A stretch of DNA of 38,447 nucleotides from JBBTQX01 sp964366055 (GCA_964366055.1 CAYISE010000005.1:1-38447), one strand, 5' to 3'; counted from the stretch's first letter, positions 1 through 8,048 are shown. Numbers and translations are program-made. Notes: a model not told the origin generated them from the sequence alone.

Positions 1-23
1 TAATCGTAGCGGGTGTTTTTTAT

Positions 24-1181
24 TCAGACAATTTTGAAGAATCTGTGCTTACCGATTTTTATAATCTCGCCGCTTTTCAATTTTAAAATCTCTTCGGAAT
101 CGTCTTTCACCGCGTCGTTAATCTTCACGGCTTTTTGTTTGATGAGTCGCCGGGCTTCGCTTTTACTCGAAACGCCGCTCGCGATAAGCAATTCCATTAT
201 TCTTAATTCTTTATTCTTTATTCTTAATTCTTTCGTATTCTCGGGCGCTTCCTTTTTGGAAAAAACCCGTACCCACTCTTCTTGGGCCTTCTTTGCGAGT
301 GTAGGCGAGTGGTACATTCCGACGATGGTCTCCGCGAGAAGCATCTTTGATTTGTAGGAGTTTAATTTTTTCGGCGGATTGATATCGGTTAAAAGCTCAA
401 AATATTTATTTATGAGCGAGTCCGGAACGGACATTATCTTCCCGAACATTTCTTCGGGTTTCTCATCCAAACCGACGTAGTTGCCGTAGTTCTTAGACAT
501 CTTGCGGACGCCGTCCGTACCCTCCATTAGAGGAACAGTGAGAATGTCCTGTTCCGGCTGGCCGAAATGCCGCTGGACGCGCCGACCCATCAATAAATTG
601 AACTTCTGGTCCGTACCGCCGACCTCCACATCCGATTTAATCTTTACCGAATCGTAACCCTGAAAAAGGGGATAGAGAATTTCAAGAAGCGTGATGTCCT
701 GACCGGCTTCAATTCTTTTTTGAAAATCCGCCCGCTTGATTATCTGCTGGAAAGTGGCCGCTCTCGCCATTTCAAGCATTGAAGACAACCCTTCTTTTTT
801 ATGCCACTGGCTGTTGTAGCGGATCTCCGCTTTTTTTATGTCAATAACTTTGGCGGCCTGGGCGATGTAATGTTTCATGTTACCTTTCACTTCTTTTTCG
901 GTGATGGATTTCCGTTCCGCCGATTGGCCCGAAGGGTCGCCGATTTGGGCGGTAAAATCACCGATGATTAAAATCACCTTATGGCCGAGTTCTTGAAATT
1001 GCCGCAGTTTTCTCAAAGGGACGGCGTGGCCAAAGTGAATGTCGGGCTTGGTCGGGTCAATTCCGAATTTTACCCGCAGTTTTTTGCCGGAGCGCAGAGT
1101 TCTTTCCAAATGTTCTTTTACTATAATTTCCTCTACGCCCCGATTTAGTATAGTTTCAATTTTTTTATCGTTGATTTTCAT
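24..1181 (-). CDS. tyrS: Tyrosyl-tRNA synthetase
   Basis: Charges tRNA-Tyr with tyrosine in the cytoplasm. The 385-residue protein has a class I Rossmann catalytic domain with the HIGH-like motif HFGH at residues 49-52 and the KMSKS-like motif KMSKN at 227-231. GGTDQKFN near 188-195 is typical of TyrRS. The last ~60 residues look like an S4 RNA-binding domain (GVSSKSEARRLIKQKAVKIN). Length and motifs fit the bacterial TyrRS form with HFGH/KMSKS motifs. On the minus strand a TAAAAT box lies 9 nt before the ATG, overlapping a weak GAAGGGA that could be a Shine-Dalgarno site, so the start is well placed whichever mode is used. Stop is TGA. Identification is secure. Confidence 0.97.
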   Translation of the reverse strand: MKINDKKIETILNRGVEEIIVKEHLERTLRSGKKLRVKFGIDPTKPDIHFGHAVPLRKLRQFQELGHKVILIIGDFTAQIGDPSGQSAERKSITEKEVKGNMKHYIAQAAKVIDIKKAEIRYNSQWHKKEGLSSMLEMARAATFQQIIKRADFQKRIEAGQDITLLEILYPLFQGYDSVKIKSDVEVGGTDQKFNLLMGRRVQRHFGQPEQDILTVPLMEGTDGVRKMSKNYGNYVGLDEKPEEMFGKIMSVPDSLINKYFELLTDINPPKKLNSYKSKMLLAETIVGMYHSPTLAKKAQEEWVRVFSKKEAPENTKELRIKNKELRIMELLIASGVSSKSEARRLIKQKAVKINDAVKDDSEEILKLKSGEIIKIGKHRFFKIV

Positions 1182-1233
1182 ATCCCTTCAATTTTACCCC
1201 CACACCAAATAAAGGACAAATGTATGTGGCAAG

Positions 1234-1262
1234 TTGACATTTTTCTTTCCGCTTTCTATCCT
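1234..1262 (+). promoter_or_regulatory. Sigma-70-type promoter of the NlpC/P60 gene
   Basis: TTGACA at 1234-1239 and TATCCT at 1257-1262 are separated by exactly 17 bp. This would start transcription near 1269, about 165 nt before the NlpC/P60 start codon, giving an unusually long leader for this window. Confidence 0.6.
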
Positions 1263-1286
1263 GAAATTATGCTTCACAATAAAATC

Positions 1287-1331
1287 ATGAAAACTTGGTC
1301 CGGATTCGTTTCATCTCTCTTCGGCATCTGA
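1287..1331 (+). CDS. Possible 14-residue leader peptide
   Basis: A short ORF, MKTWSGFVSSLFGI, lies in the leader transcript and stops one base before the hairpin at 1332. The arrangement promoter - mini-ORF - terminator-like hairpin - gene recalls transcription attenuation. There is no clear Shine-Dalgarno site and no run of a single regulatory amino acid, so translation is unproven and it may be a chance ORF. Confidence 0.25.
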   Translation: MKTWSGFVSSLFGI

Positions 1332-1396
1332 CCCAGAGGGGAGGCCTTGATTCTCATAAGGTCTCGAAACCTGCCCTCCTGGGGCGGATTTTTTTT
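1332..1396 (+). terminator. Terminator or attenuator hairpin upstream of the NlpC/P60 gene
   Basis: CCCAG..GGGG..AGG at 1332-1344 pairs with CCTGCCCTCCTGGG near 1370-1384, with one mismatch and one bulge. An inner CCTT/AAGG hairpin sits in the loop, and eight T follow at 1389-1396. This is a classic intrinsic terminator shape, placed between the promoter and the coding region, so it may attenuate the downstream gene. Confidence 0.6.
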
Positions 1397-1434
1397 GTTC
1401 ATTTAAAAAATAATAATTGAAAGGAGTTTGGCTT

Positions 1435-2046
1435 ATGTGTTCCTATCGCGCGGTGAAAAATCGGTGTGCGGTTGATATTGGCGCGCTGGCGTTGCCGCTC
1501 GGAGAATCCGAAGCGCTCGCTATTCTTCAGGCGAAAGGATTTGAAATTATTGACGTAGATTTGGCGACTCTTGCCAGGAAATACTGCGGTCTTTCCACCT
1601 ATCGCCGCGGCGCGAGATTGAGCGAGGCGCCGGAGGTGGTTGACTGCTCCAGTTTCGTAAAATGGCTCTACGGTGAGCGCGGCATCTGGCTTCCGCGCCG
1701 TTCTATCCAACAGCAGGCGGTAGGCGAGGGGATTATGCTTGCCGAAATAGCGGTAGGTGACCTTGTTTTCTCTTCCGGCTGGATTGATTACTACTTTGAT
1801 GACCCCGAAAACGGCGTCGGCCATGTCGGCATCGCGACAGGTGAAGGAACCGTGGTTCACGCCGTTTCCCGGGAAGCTGGAATTGTGGAAAGCCCGCTCT
1901 GGGTTTTCACGCGAGGGGAAATTTTCCGGGGCGCGCGGCGATTCATTCCGCGAGAAAGAAAAGTGATTACTTTTCTTACGCCGCCCGAACGGGAGGTAGA
2001 AACCTCGGACGATATTCAATGGATAATCCTCCAATCGATGATTTAA
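1435..2046 (+). CDS. NlpC/P60-type cysteine hydrolase-like protein
   Basis: A 203-residue protein with the signature of the NlpC/P60 cell-wall hydrolase or amidase fold. The nucleophile is in DCSSFVKW (Cys71), the first His in GVGHVGIA (His130), and the third catalytic position in VVHA (His142). There is no signal peptide, so it either acts in the cytoplasm or is not exported by the Sec route. ATG 1435 is chosen because AAGGAG at 1421-1426 precedes it at good distance; a TTG at 1417 upstream would place that site inside the gene. Family members cleave peptidoglycan stem peptides or related amide bonds; the substrate here is unknown. It is the only clearly SD-led gene at this end of the window and lies behind a leader hairpin. 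Confidence 0.85.
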   Translation: MCSYRAVKNRCAVDIGALALPLGESEALAILQAKGFEIIDVDLATLARKYCGLSTYRRGARLSEAPEVVDCSSFVKWLYGERGIWLPRRSIQQQAVGEGIMLAEIAVGDLVFSSGWIDYYFDDPENGVGHVGIATGEGTVVHAVSREAGIVESPLWVFTRGEIFRGARRFIPRERKVITFLTPPEREVETSDDIQWIILQSMI

Positions 2047-2070
2047 AAAACCGCCAAATGGCGGTTTTTA
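2047..2070. terminator. Bidirectional terminator between the NlpC/P60 gene and clpP
   Basis: CCGCC-AAAT-GGCGG (2051-2064) is flanked by a run of A on the left and of T on the right. It can therefore terminate both converging genes. It overlaps the last bases of clpP. Confidence 0.8.
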
Positions 2071-2652
2071 TTTCTTCGTCCTGATTATCTCATCTATCAG
2101 ACCGTAATCTTTGGCTTCCTGGGCCGTGAGATAAAAATCCCGGTCGGTGTCGCGCTCAATTTTGTCCAGTTTTTGGCCGGTGTGTTTCACTAAAATCTGA
2201 TTCAATTTGTCTTTGATTTTCACGATATGCCGCACCGTAATTTCAATTTCAATCGCCTGGCCCTCCGCGCCGCCCATCACTTGGTGAAGCAGAATTTCGG
2301 AGTTGGGGAGCGTGAATCGCTTGCCCTTTTGGCCCGCGGCGAGAAGCACCGCGCCCATGGAGGCCGCCATGCCCACGCAAATCGTGGAGACCGACGCCTT
2401 CACGTGCTGCATCGTGTCATAAATCGCGAGGCCGGCCGTCACCGAACCGCCGGGCGTGTTCAGATACAATTGAATGTCCTTTTTGGAATCCTCATGGTCC
2501 AAAAACAAAAGCTGGGCGATGACGCTGTTCGCGACCTGGTCCACGATGGGGCCGCCCAAAAAGATAATCCGTTCTTTCAGGAGGCGGGAGTAAATGTCAT
2601 AAGCCCGTTCGCCGTAGCCGGACTTTTCAATTACGGTTGGGATTAAATTCAT
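2068..2652 (-). CDS. clpP: ATP-dependent Clp protease proteolytic subunit
   Basis: Self-compartmentalised serine protease subunit that assembles as a tetradecamer and works with ClpX/ClpC-type unfoldases. At 194 residues it is normal length. The catalytic triad is visible: Ser98 in GMAASMGAVLL, His123 in LLHQVMGG, and Asp172 in ERDTDRDFYLTAQEA. The oxyanion loop TPGGSVTAG is intact. It starts 5 nt after the stop of the upstream membrane protein (2658-3131), so the two are probably co-transcribed from the promoter at 3138. No unfoldase gene is in the window. Confidence 0.97.
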   Translation of the reverse strand: MNLIPTVIEKSGYGERAYDIYSRLLKERIIFLGGPIVDQVANSVIAQLLFLDHEDSKKDIQLYLNTPGGSVTAGLAIYDTMQHVKASVSTICVGMAASMGAVLLAAGQKGKRFTLPNSEILLHQVMGGAEGQAIEIEITVRHIVKIKDKLNQILVKHTGQKLDKIERDTDRDFYLTAQEAKDYGLIDEIIRTKK

Positions 2653-2657
2653 CGCTC

Positions 2658-3131
2658 TTACTTTACTACGTCAATTTCCATCACGTCAAATTTCTGCGCC
2701 TCTCGGATGTTGCTCCCGCTGCGGACGGTTATAATGTCGCTCGGCTTGAGGTCGGAAAGAGAAAAGGGTTTTGTTGTCACCTGCCCGCCGCTCACCACCA
2801 CGAACTTCGTGTCCGGTGTGACATTCGCGAAGCGGGTTTGGGTGGCGCGCGGCGCGCCGTCAAGATGAGGGAGATAATCGGCGGGGTCGTCAATTTCCAG
2901 ATTGATGGTCGCGCCATAAACGCTATTGACGGCGCCGGTCAAACTTCTGATATCGGCTGGCGGTTTCGGGAAGGCCAGATTCACCAGGGGCATAAGTTGC
3001 TTTTCGGCCGCCGTCCGCCCGGCTTGCTTGCTCCAGGCGCTGCCGCTCCAAAAACCGATGAGAAGACCAACCACCAAAAAAACAACCGCCGCCGAAGCAA
3101 AAGATTTTTTATTTTTCATTTTGTTTTCCAT
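2658..3131 (-). CDS. Membrane-anchored protein with DUF5666-like C-terminal domain
   Basis: Function unknown. The 157-residue protein has a single N-terminal hydrophobic segment (about residues 12-32, AVVFLVVGLLIGFWSGSAW) with no obvious signal peptidase site, so it is likely anchored with the C-terminal part outside. The C-terminal part is predicted beta-rich: GAVNSVYGATINLEID, then TPDTKFVVVSGG, then SLSDLKPSDIITVRS. This resembles the 'VTxxTxf..LxxGDxVxV' pattern of DUF5666-like domains; that assignment is tentative. It is first in an operon with clpP. A TGATATAAT box lies 6 nt before the ATG, giving a leaderless message; MKNKK at residue 5 is an alternative start. Confidence 0.8.
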   Translation of the reverse strand: MENKMKNKKSFASAAVVFLVVGLLIGFWSGSAWSKQAGRTAAEKQLMPLVNLAFPKPPADIRSLTGAVNSVYGATINLEIDDPADYLPHLDGAPRATQTRFANVTPDTKFVVVSGGQVTTKPFSLSDLKPSDIITVRSGSNIREAQKFDVMEIDVVK

Positions 3132-3137
3132 AATGAC

Positions 3138-3143
3138 ATTATA
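3138..3143 (-). promoter_or_regulatory. Extended -10 box, leaderless promoter of the clpP operon
   Basis: Read on the minus strand, TGATATAAT ends 6 nt before the ATG at 3131. Transcription would begin at or next to the start codon. Confidence 0.65.
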
Positions 3144-3189
3144 TCATAGAGGTGTGGATATCAACACCTTCTCCCGTTTCCGGATTTGC

Positions 3190-3195
3190 TATAAT
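3190..3195 (+). promoter_or_regulatory. Extended -10 box, leaderless promoter of the tail-fibre-like gene
   Basis: TGCTATAAT ends 8 nt before the ATG at 3204 with no Shine-Dalgarno site. The spacing matches the promoter at 5681, which carries the same TTTGCTATAAT string. Confidence 0.7.
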
Positions 3196-3624
3196 AAAAA
3201 TACATGAAAAATCTTACGCGTAATCCGTTGTTTTATCTCTCGCTTGCCCTGGCGATTATTTTAGGGGTTCAGATTTACGGTTTCGCGGCCGCCTACACCC
3301 CGCCATCATCGCCGCCGCCGCAGGGCCAGCCCGCCCAGCCGCTGGACACGAGCTCGGTTCTTCAAACGAAAACAGGCCCGCTAATTCTTGGGTCTACGTT
3401 GACCGTAGGTTCAGATGCTACGCCGAATATTAAATTTGACCCAATTACCAAAGCGATTAATTTCATAGATTCCACAACTAACTAGGGAAGTATTTACTAC
3501 ACTCCTGCCGGATTGGCGTATATAAATAGAGATGGTGTTGAACATTTAATCGGCACTGGCACCGGCGGCGGCGTTGGCTGGGCGGAAAGTGGTAACAATA
3601 TTTACAATATAAACACCGGCAACG

Positions 3625-3664
3625 TCGGCATCGGGACGACGAATCCGCAAGCCAAATTAGATGT
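3625..3664 (+). repeat. Copy 1 of a 40-bp repeat encoding the IGTTNPQAKLDV motif
   Basis: This segment matches 4075-4114 with a single mismatch, in the same reading frame. The near-identity at DNA level suggests recent internal duplication or gene conversion of the fibre repeat. Confidence 0.85.
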
Positions 3665-4074
3665 AAATGGCACCATAAATTCTAAAGGTAATTTGACGAT
3701 AATTAGTGATGTTGGCGGCGCTGGGACTAACGGCATTATTTTAGGCAGTGGACAGATTGATAGTTATAGCGGTTGGATTGCTTGTTCTTGGGATGATGCC
3801 CGTGGTTGTGGCGAAGATACTGCTACTGCTGCTGGAGATACTAATAATGCTTATTCTTGTACTTCGGAGAGAACTGCTTCAAATTTGGTTGATGTGGCTA
3901 AAGGTTCTCCTTCATCACCGCCTGGGGGAGGCAGTTTAGTTGACACCTGGTATAAAAGAACGATTACTTGTGTTTCTCCAGATGAGCCATTATATTCTAT
4001 TAAAAACGAAGGTGGCTCTTTAAAATTTAGCACTAATGCAGGAATTACTTTTATAATCACCCAAGATGGCAAAA

Positions 4075-4114
4075 TCGGCATTGGGACGACGAATCCGCAA
4101 GCCAAATTAGATGT
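4075..4114 (+). repeat. Copy 2 of the 40-bp repeat encoding the IGTTNPQAKLDV motif
   Basis: It pairs with 3625-3664 (39 of 40 bases identical) and lies in frame within the same gene. Recombination between the copies would delete 450 bp, exactly 150 codons, and keep the frame. Confidence 0.85.
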
Positions 4115-4760
4115 CGTTGGCGGAAAAATACGTAGCGATACCGGGTTTTGCATTGGCGCAAACTGTATCACAAGCTGGCCTAGTGGCGATGGCGGAGATG
4201 GCGGAGATGGCGGTGCTGATCCTCCTGCTCCTGCCAAAGGGAACTCCGTCGTTATGGGCGGGGGGAATATGTGTATTGACCATAATTTGGCTATTCTCAC
4301 CCGCACGACGAGTAAGATAGCAAATGTGAAATTCGTAAGCTTGAACCCGAGTAACAATCTAACAACAGACGATAAATGCGATTTGCCTAACCGAGTAAAT
4401 TTCATACCGGGGTTTGGTTATTTAAACAATCTTCTCAATACGCAGAGTGGGGACTCTGGCTTTGACAGTGGGAAGTGGACGTGGGACCCCGAGAAAGACA
4501 AACCAGTGCGTCTCTGCGTAAGAGTGGCCGCCCTCCAAGAGGCAAGGGCCGGTAACTCTATGGAATGGTCGTGTTTCAACATGGACAAAGATTTTTTCAA
4601 TGGGCATATCACCAATCCCTTTGTAATCAAACCTGTTTACTGGAACGGTTCGGAGTGGAAACGCGGTTCCGCTATAAATCCTGATAGCGGTGGAGGAATC
4701 TACAACATCCAATACTTCATCACGACCAACGCGGCGGACGATCAGTTTGCTCCCAACTAA

Positions 4761-4995
4761 TTGAAATTGAAGAAAACCGCCCGTGAATCTAAGGAACATC
4801 TAAGGAAGCCTAAGGAAGTCGGACTTCCTAACAAGAAAACCGTCCCGAGTTTGACGAAGGGCGCTTCAATCAATTGAAGCGCCGGGCGTACGGCGGATAT
4901 TCTTACACCTATTGAATCCTCTCCGCGCTGTTTTAAGGAAGTTTTGGGATTTGCGGGGATTTTGACTTTCTTATTAGTTGTATTAGGATGAGGGT
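4761..4995. other. Intergenic region with hairpins before hicBA
   Basis: No convincing gene. It holds three close copies of CTAAGGAA (4793-4822), a small hairpin AGGAAGT-CGG-ACTTCCT near 4820, and a perfect 11-bp stem GGCGCTTCAAT/ATTGAAGCGCC at 4860-4883 with a 2-nt loop. No T-run follows the stem, so it is not a standard terminator. Confidence 0.5.
4902..4916 (+). repeat. Left copy of the 15-bp direct repeat flanking hicBA
   Basis: CTTACACCTATTGAA occurs here and again at 5457-5471, bracketing the toxin-antitoxin pair. Confidence 0.6.
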
Positions 4996-5241
4996 ATGTT
5001 AAGCGATTACATTGGCAAAAAATTAAAAGAAGCTCGCTATAAGCTTTTGGAGGACGGAACTTATTTTGGTGAAATTCGGGGTTTGCGGGGCGTGTGGGCC
5101 AACGCTAAAACACTCGAGGGATGCCGGGAAGAATTACGCGAAGTTTTGGAAGATTGGCTATTGCTTAAGGTGAGAGACAGGGAAACTATCCCGGGTTTTA
5201 AAATTAGAATCGGCAGGCGGGAATTAGTGAGAAATGCCTAA
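4996..5241 (+). CDS. hicB: HicB-family antitoxin
   Basis: An 81-residue protein of the HicB fold, a partial RNase H-like domain that binds and inhibits HicA. The pattern YKLLEDGTYFGEIRGLRGVWANAKTLEGCREEL matches the HicB core (beta strand, G-x-I-x-G-x-x-G-x-x-A, then the helix E-C-x-E-x-L). The tail GFKIRIGRR replaces a long DNA-binding domain, so autoregulation may be weak or rely on the complex. It overlaps hicA by 8 nt, so the pair is translationally coupled. The order hicB-hicA is less common than hicA-hicB. Confidence 0.85.
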   Translation: MLSDYIGKKLKEARYKLLEDGTYFGEIRGLRGVWANAKTLEGCREELREVLEDWLLLKVRDRETIPGFKIRIGRRELVRNA

Positions 5242-5443
5242 GAATATTTCCTGGCGGAAGTTGGTTCAGAAATTTCGGCGATTAGGTTTCGACGGTCCCT
5301 ATTTAGGCGGCCGCCATTTGTTTATGATGAAAGGCGAATTAAAAGTTCGCATTCCTAATCCTCATCGGGGCGATATTTCAAGGCATTTAGTTTCAGAGAT
5401 AATTCGCCAAGTCGGAATTTCAAAGGAAGATTGGGACCGATAA
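5234..5443 (+). CDS. hicA: HicA-family mRNA interferase toxin
   Basis: A 69-residue toxin with the double-stranded RNA-binding-like HicA fold. Members cleave mRNA and arrest growth until bound by HicB. The family pattern is clear: WRKLVQKFRRLGF at the N-terminus, GGRHLFMMK with the catalytic His of the G-S/R-H motif (His29), and IPNPHRGDISRHLVSEIIRQVGI. The full length fits the family. It shares 8 nt with hicB. Such modules are often mobile, which the flanking 15-bp direct repeat would fit. Confidence 0.88.
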   Translation: MPKNISWRKLVQKFRRLGFDGPYLGGRHLFMMKGELKVRIPNPHRGDISRHLVSEIIRQVGISKEDWDR

Positions 5444-5456
5444 TCACTCACTACCG

Positions 5457-5471
5457 CTTACACCTATTGAA
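5457..5471 (+). repeat. Right copy of the 15-bp direct repeat flanking hicBA
   Basis: Identical to 4902-4916. The sequences beyond the 15 bp do not match on either side. Confidence 0.6.
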
Positions 5472-5680
5472 GTTGAACTTCACTGGATTGAGGAAAATGG
5501 CGCTACAGTTAGAGGCGACTGTTTTTGTAATTCAATACATTATTAAACAGACAGAAAAACCGCGGCAGGAATTTGAGATTTAACTATTTTGAATCTGGTA
5601 GTAGAATCTTACGAAGTTCAACTCCGCGACTGGCAATTTAACTGCATCGGCGAATGGTCGTGAAAAGGCGTGGGGTTTGC

Positions 5681-5686
5681 TATAAT
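5681..5686 (+). promoter_or_regulatory. Extended -10 box, leaderless promoter
   Basis: TTTGCTATAAT ends 8 nt before the ATG at 5695. The same 11-base string and spacing precede the gene at 3204, so the two surface-protein genes share a promoter type. Confidence 0.7.
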
Positions 5687-5694
5687 AATTAGTA

Positions 5695-7917
5695 ATGATT
5701 AGAAAAATTTTCTTTTTCGTCGGGTCGGCGGTTTTTCTCGCGAGCGGGACGTTTATTTTAGTTCAAGCCCAGACCGCTTCGCCGACGAATTTTCAAGCCA
5801 CGGCAATTTCGGTCTGCGCGGTCAAACTTGATTGGGACCAGAGCGGAACCTTTACCTCAATTGAAATGTGGCGGGGGCCGAACAGCACCTTCTTTCCGGT
5901 TAGTCAGGTTACGAAAAGAAGTATCAGCCCGAGCGATGCGAACCTGACGCAGGTTGACAGCCACTATGTCTATAAGGATTTGGATACTGGTTTCAATGAA
6001 GGTCCGGGCGGAAATTATTACTATCAGATAAGAGCGTGGAATGATACCGAAAACTCATCTTGGACAACACCGCCGCAGATGGCAACGCTTCAAAAACTTA
6101 CCGCGCCCGCGGCGCCGAGCACGCTCGGTATTGTTTTGAAAAGCAACGGTCAGCAGGCCGAACTTACCTGGGTCGTCACCAAAGCGCCGACCAAGGACTA
6201 CGGTGGTTTCCAGATTCAGCGAAAGGAATCCGATGACGGCGGGAGGACCTTCAAAAATACGAAACTTCTCGTCGTGAACGGCAACGGCGACGATTTTATT
6301 CTTTCGGACGGCGTAACAACTCGCTGGACCTATACCGATGGCGCCGGCGCCTCCTACGCGCCCTTCCTTAACCCGGCGAAAATTTACGCTTATCAAGTGC
6401 GCGCTTTTGAGAGCGGTGAAAACTGCACGAAAAAAGAATCCTCGCTTTTTTACCCTGCGGCAGGTATTTTTATTCCGCCCGCGCCCCAAAATCTCCAAGC
6501 GAGTTATATTTATAGTCCGAATATCTCCAATCCGATAAATCTTGAATGGACTTATACCGGCTATACCGGCCAGGGCAAGCATTTTGAAATTATGCGCAAG
6601 ATAGAGGGCGAAGCCGACTTTCATCTTATTGCGAAACCAACGGACGCGAGTAACAAATATACCGATAACGATGCGAAGAATTATGCCAACAAGAAATTCC
6701 GTTACAAGGTGCGGGCTTGCGGTGACAATACTGACAGTTACTGCTCCGATTTTTCTGCCGAGGCCTGGGCGGTGGTGGCGAACGCGCCGAGATATCTTAA
6801 TGGCGTGGCTGATTTAAACAATAAAGTGGTCAAACTTGATTGGGAAAATACCTTCCCCGATAGAGATTACTTTATTGAAAGAAAAGAGGCGGGCGGAAAT
6901 TTCAGCGCACTCTCTGTTGTAACGGCCAAGCCCTCAAACATCCCAAGGATGAGTTTTACCGATAACGGGTCCTTTAATACTGCGAAAAAATACATCTACC
7001 AGGTCTACGCCAAGTTCGGCGGCGTGAAAACCGCCTATTCTAATAATGTAACAATCAGTTTTGACTTAGTGCCGATTAAGGGCTGGGCCTTCGGCTTCGC
7101 TCCTCCGGCCACTAGCGCCGATGACACTAAAGGCATCGGCTGGCTTAGGTTGAGCAATGATTCTGAAAAATCCGTTTGGGGAGATGCTACTCTCGCCGAC
7201 GACATTCAGAGTTATGGCGTGGCGATGGACAAAGACACCGGACTTCTTTCCGGCTACGCCTGGAGCGGTTTCGGTTACGGCTGGCTTTCGTTCAACCCAA
7301 GCGAACTGGCGGATTGTCCCTCGGGTTCGGGATGCGAAGCGCGGGCGAATCTGGCAACCGGCGAGGTGACCGGCTGGGCGAAGTTCACCGCCGCCGATTC
7401 CACGAAGGGCACTTGGGATGGCTGGGTGAGTTTGCGCGACACTGGCAATAATCCTTCCCGATGGGGTCTCTGTTATGGCAACGCGACGGATTCAGACGGA
7501 TATGGGGCGACTTGCCAAGGGAACGGAAGTGCTACGAATAACATTCTCTCCGGCTGGGCGTGGGGGAATGATGTGACCGGTTGGGTGAACTTCGGGTCCG
7601 TGGCGGGAGTGCCGGTGGCGCCGATTTTGAAGGACCCGATTATATCGTCTCAAGACGGAAAGTTCGTGACTCTGAATTGGTCAAACGGGATGACTTATTC
7701 CAGTATGGAGATTTGGAGAAGCCAACCGGAAAAATATCCTGTTTGTGTAACCAATCCAAAAGATCTGGGATGTATATATAAAAACGTGAACGCAGACACA
7801 AAATTCCTGACAACAGATCCACTTTCTAAATCTATAAATGGATTTGATAAATCCGCCACTATTAGCGGCCTTCAGTCCGGCACCACATATGGCTTCTTTC
7901 TAAGAGCGTATCCGTAA
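5695..7917 (+). CDS. Exported FN3-repeat protein with GW-rich domain
   Basis: A 740-residue secreted or surface protein of unknown partner. The N-terminus is a signal peptide (IFFFVGSAVFLASGTFILVQAQ). About four fibronectin type III-like modules follow at roughly 28-135, 138-255, 258-360 and 363-455 (recurrent 'LDW', 'YYYQIRAWN', 'YAYQVRAFE' strands). A GW-rich region at ~460-635 (GWAFGFAPP, GYAWSGFGYGWLSFN, GWAKFTAADSTKG, SGWAWGNDVTGWVNFG) is of a type common in Patescibacteria exported proteins. A last FN3 module ends the protein at SGTTYGFFLRAYP. Such proteins are probably adhesins or cell-wall decoration. The C-terminus has no visible sortase or membrane anchor. The leaderless promoter at 5681 fixes the ATG. 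Confidence 0.85.
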   Translation: MIRKIFFFVGSAVFLASGTFILVQAQTASPTNFQATAISVCAVKLDWDQSGTFTSIEMWRGPNSTFFPVSQVTKRSISPSDANLTQVDSHYVYKDLDTGFNEGPGGNYYYQIRAWNDTENSSWTTPPQMATLQKLTAPAAPSTLGIVLKSNGQQAELTWVVTKAPTKDYGGFQIQRKESDDGGRTFKNTKLLVVNGNGDDFILSDGVTTRWTYTDGAGASYAPFLNPAKIYAYQVRAFESGENCTKKESSLFYPAAGIFIPPAPQNLQASYIYSPNISNPINLEWTYTGYTGQGKHFEIMRKIEGEADFHLIAKPTDASNKYTDNDAKNYANKKFRYKVRACGDNTDSYCSDFSAEAWAVVANAPRYLNGVADLNNKVVKLDWENTFPDRDYFIERKEAGGNFSALSVVTAKPSNIPRMSFTDNGSFNTAKKYIYQVYAKFGGVKTAYSNNVTISFDLVPIKGWAFGFAPPATSADDTKGIGWLRLSNDSEKSVWGDATLADDIQSYGVAMDKDTGLLSGYAWSGFGYGWLSFNPSELADCPSGSGCEARANLATGEVTGWAKFTAADSTKGTWDGWVSLRDTGNNPSRWGLCYGNATDSDGYGATCQGNGSATNNILSGWAWGNDVTGWVNFGSVAGVPVAPILKDPIISSQDGKFVTLNWSNGMTYSSMEIWRSQPEKYPVCVTNPKDLGCIYKNVNADTKFLTTDPLSKSINGFDKSATISGLQSGTTYGFFLRAYP

Positions 7918-7953
7918 GCATATTAGAGATATCCACAGTTCTCTCTTCTGGTA

Positions 7954-7983
7954 TTGATTTCCTCGTATCTATTGTGGTATAAT
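7954..7983 (+). promoter_or_regulatory. Promoter of the first T9SS-tailed propeller gene
   Basis: TTGATT at 7954-7959 and TGGTATAAT (box 7978-7983) are 18 bp apart. Transcription would leave a ~60-nt leader ending in AAGGAG at 8036-8041, which is unlike the leaderless genes on either side of the island. Confidence 0.6.
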
Positions 7984-8048
7984 TCTAGCAGTAAAATAAA
8001 GCGTAAAGCTTTAAAACTTAATCGTAATATCTTTTAAGGAGAGTTGTT

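Larger units (their letters stand above)
3204..4760 (+). pseudogene. Exported tail-fibre/filament-like repeat protein interrupted by an in-frame TAG
   Basis: A reading frame of about 518 codons is broken by one amber codon at 3483-3485. The first part (93 residues) has a signal peptide or anchor (FYLSLALAIILGVQIYGFAAAY), a Pro-rich linker, and GPLILGSTLTVGSD. Directly after the TAG the frame continues GSIYYTPAGLAYINRDG with no shift. The second part carries two copies of GNVGIGTTNPQAKLDV-type repeats (around 3621-3664 and 4071-4114), found in trimeric fibre proteins and many CPR surface proteins, a Gly/Asp-rich linker (GDGGDGGDGG) and a Cys-containing C-terminal domain. A CAG(Gln)-to-TAG change would explain it (DSTTN-Q-GSIYY). 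TAG ends other genes here, so recoding is unlikely; suppression or a true null allele are the options. An internal TTG at 3513 could restart translation but would lack a signal peptide. Confidence 0.75.
5444..5694. other. Intergenic region with possible gene remnants
   Basis: No intact gene. The second 15-bp repeat copy (5457-5471) lies in a short frame reading LPLTPIEVELHWIEENG. A second short frame (5589-5663) reads LVVESYEVQLRDWQFNCIG. Both are start-less and look like protein remnants, but I cannot name the family. The promoter of the next gene lies at 5681-5686. Confidence 0.4.

Noticed and set aside
13..357. ORF opposite the 3' end of tyrS
   Set aside because: It is a shadow of the tyrS coding frame and has no ribosome site or family features.
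1399..2034. 211-codon ORF opposite the NlpC/P60 gene
   Set aside because: The plus-strand frame carries the catalytic motifs and an AAGGAG site, so the minus frame is a shadow.
3204..4760. Alternative genetic code with TAG read as an amino acid
   Set aside because: Several intact genes in the window end in TAG (for example gatC and the 1010-residue protein), so only a local change is supported.
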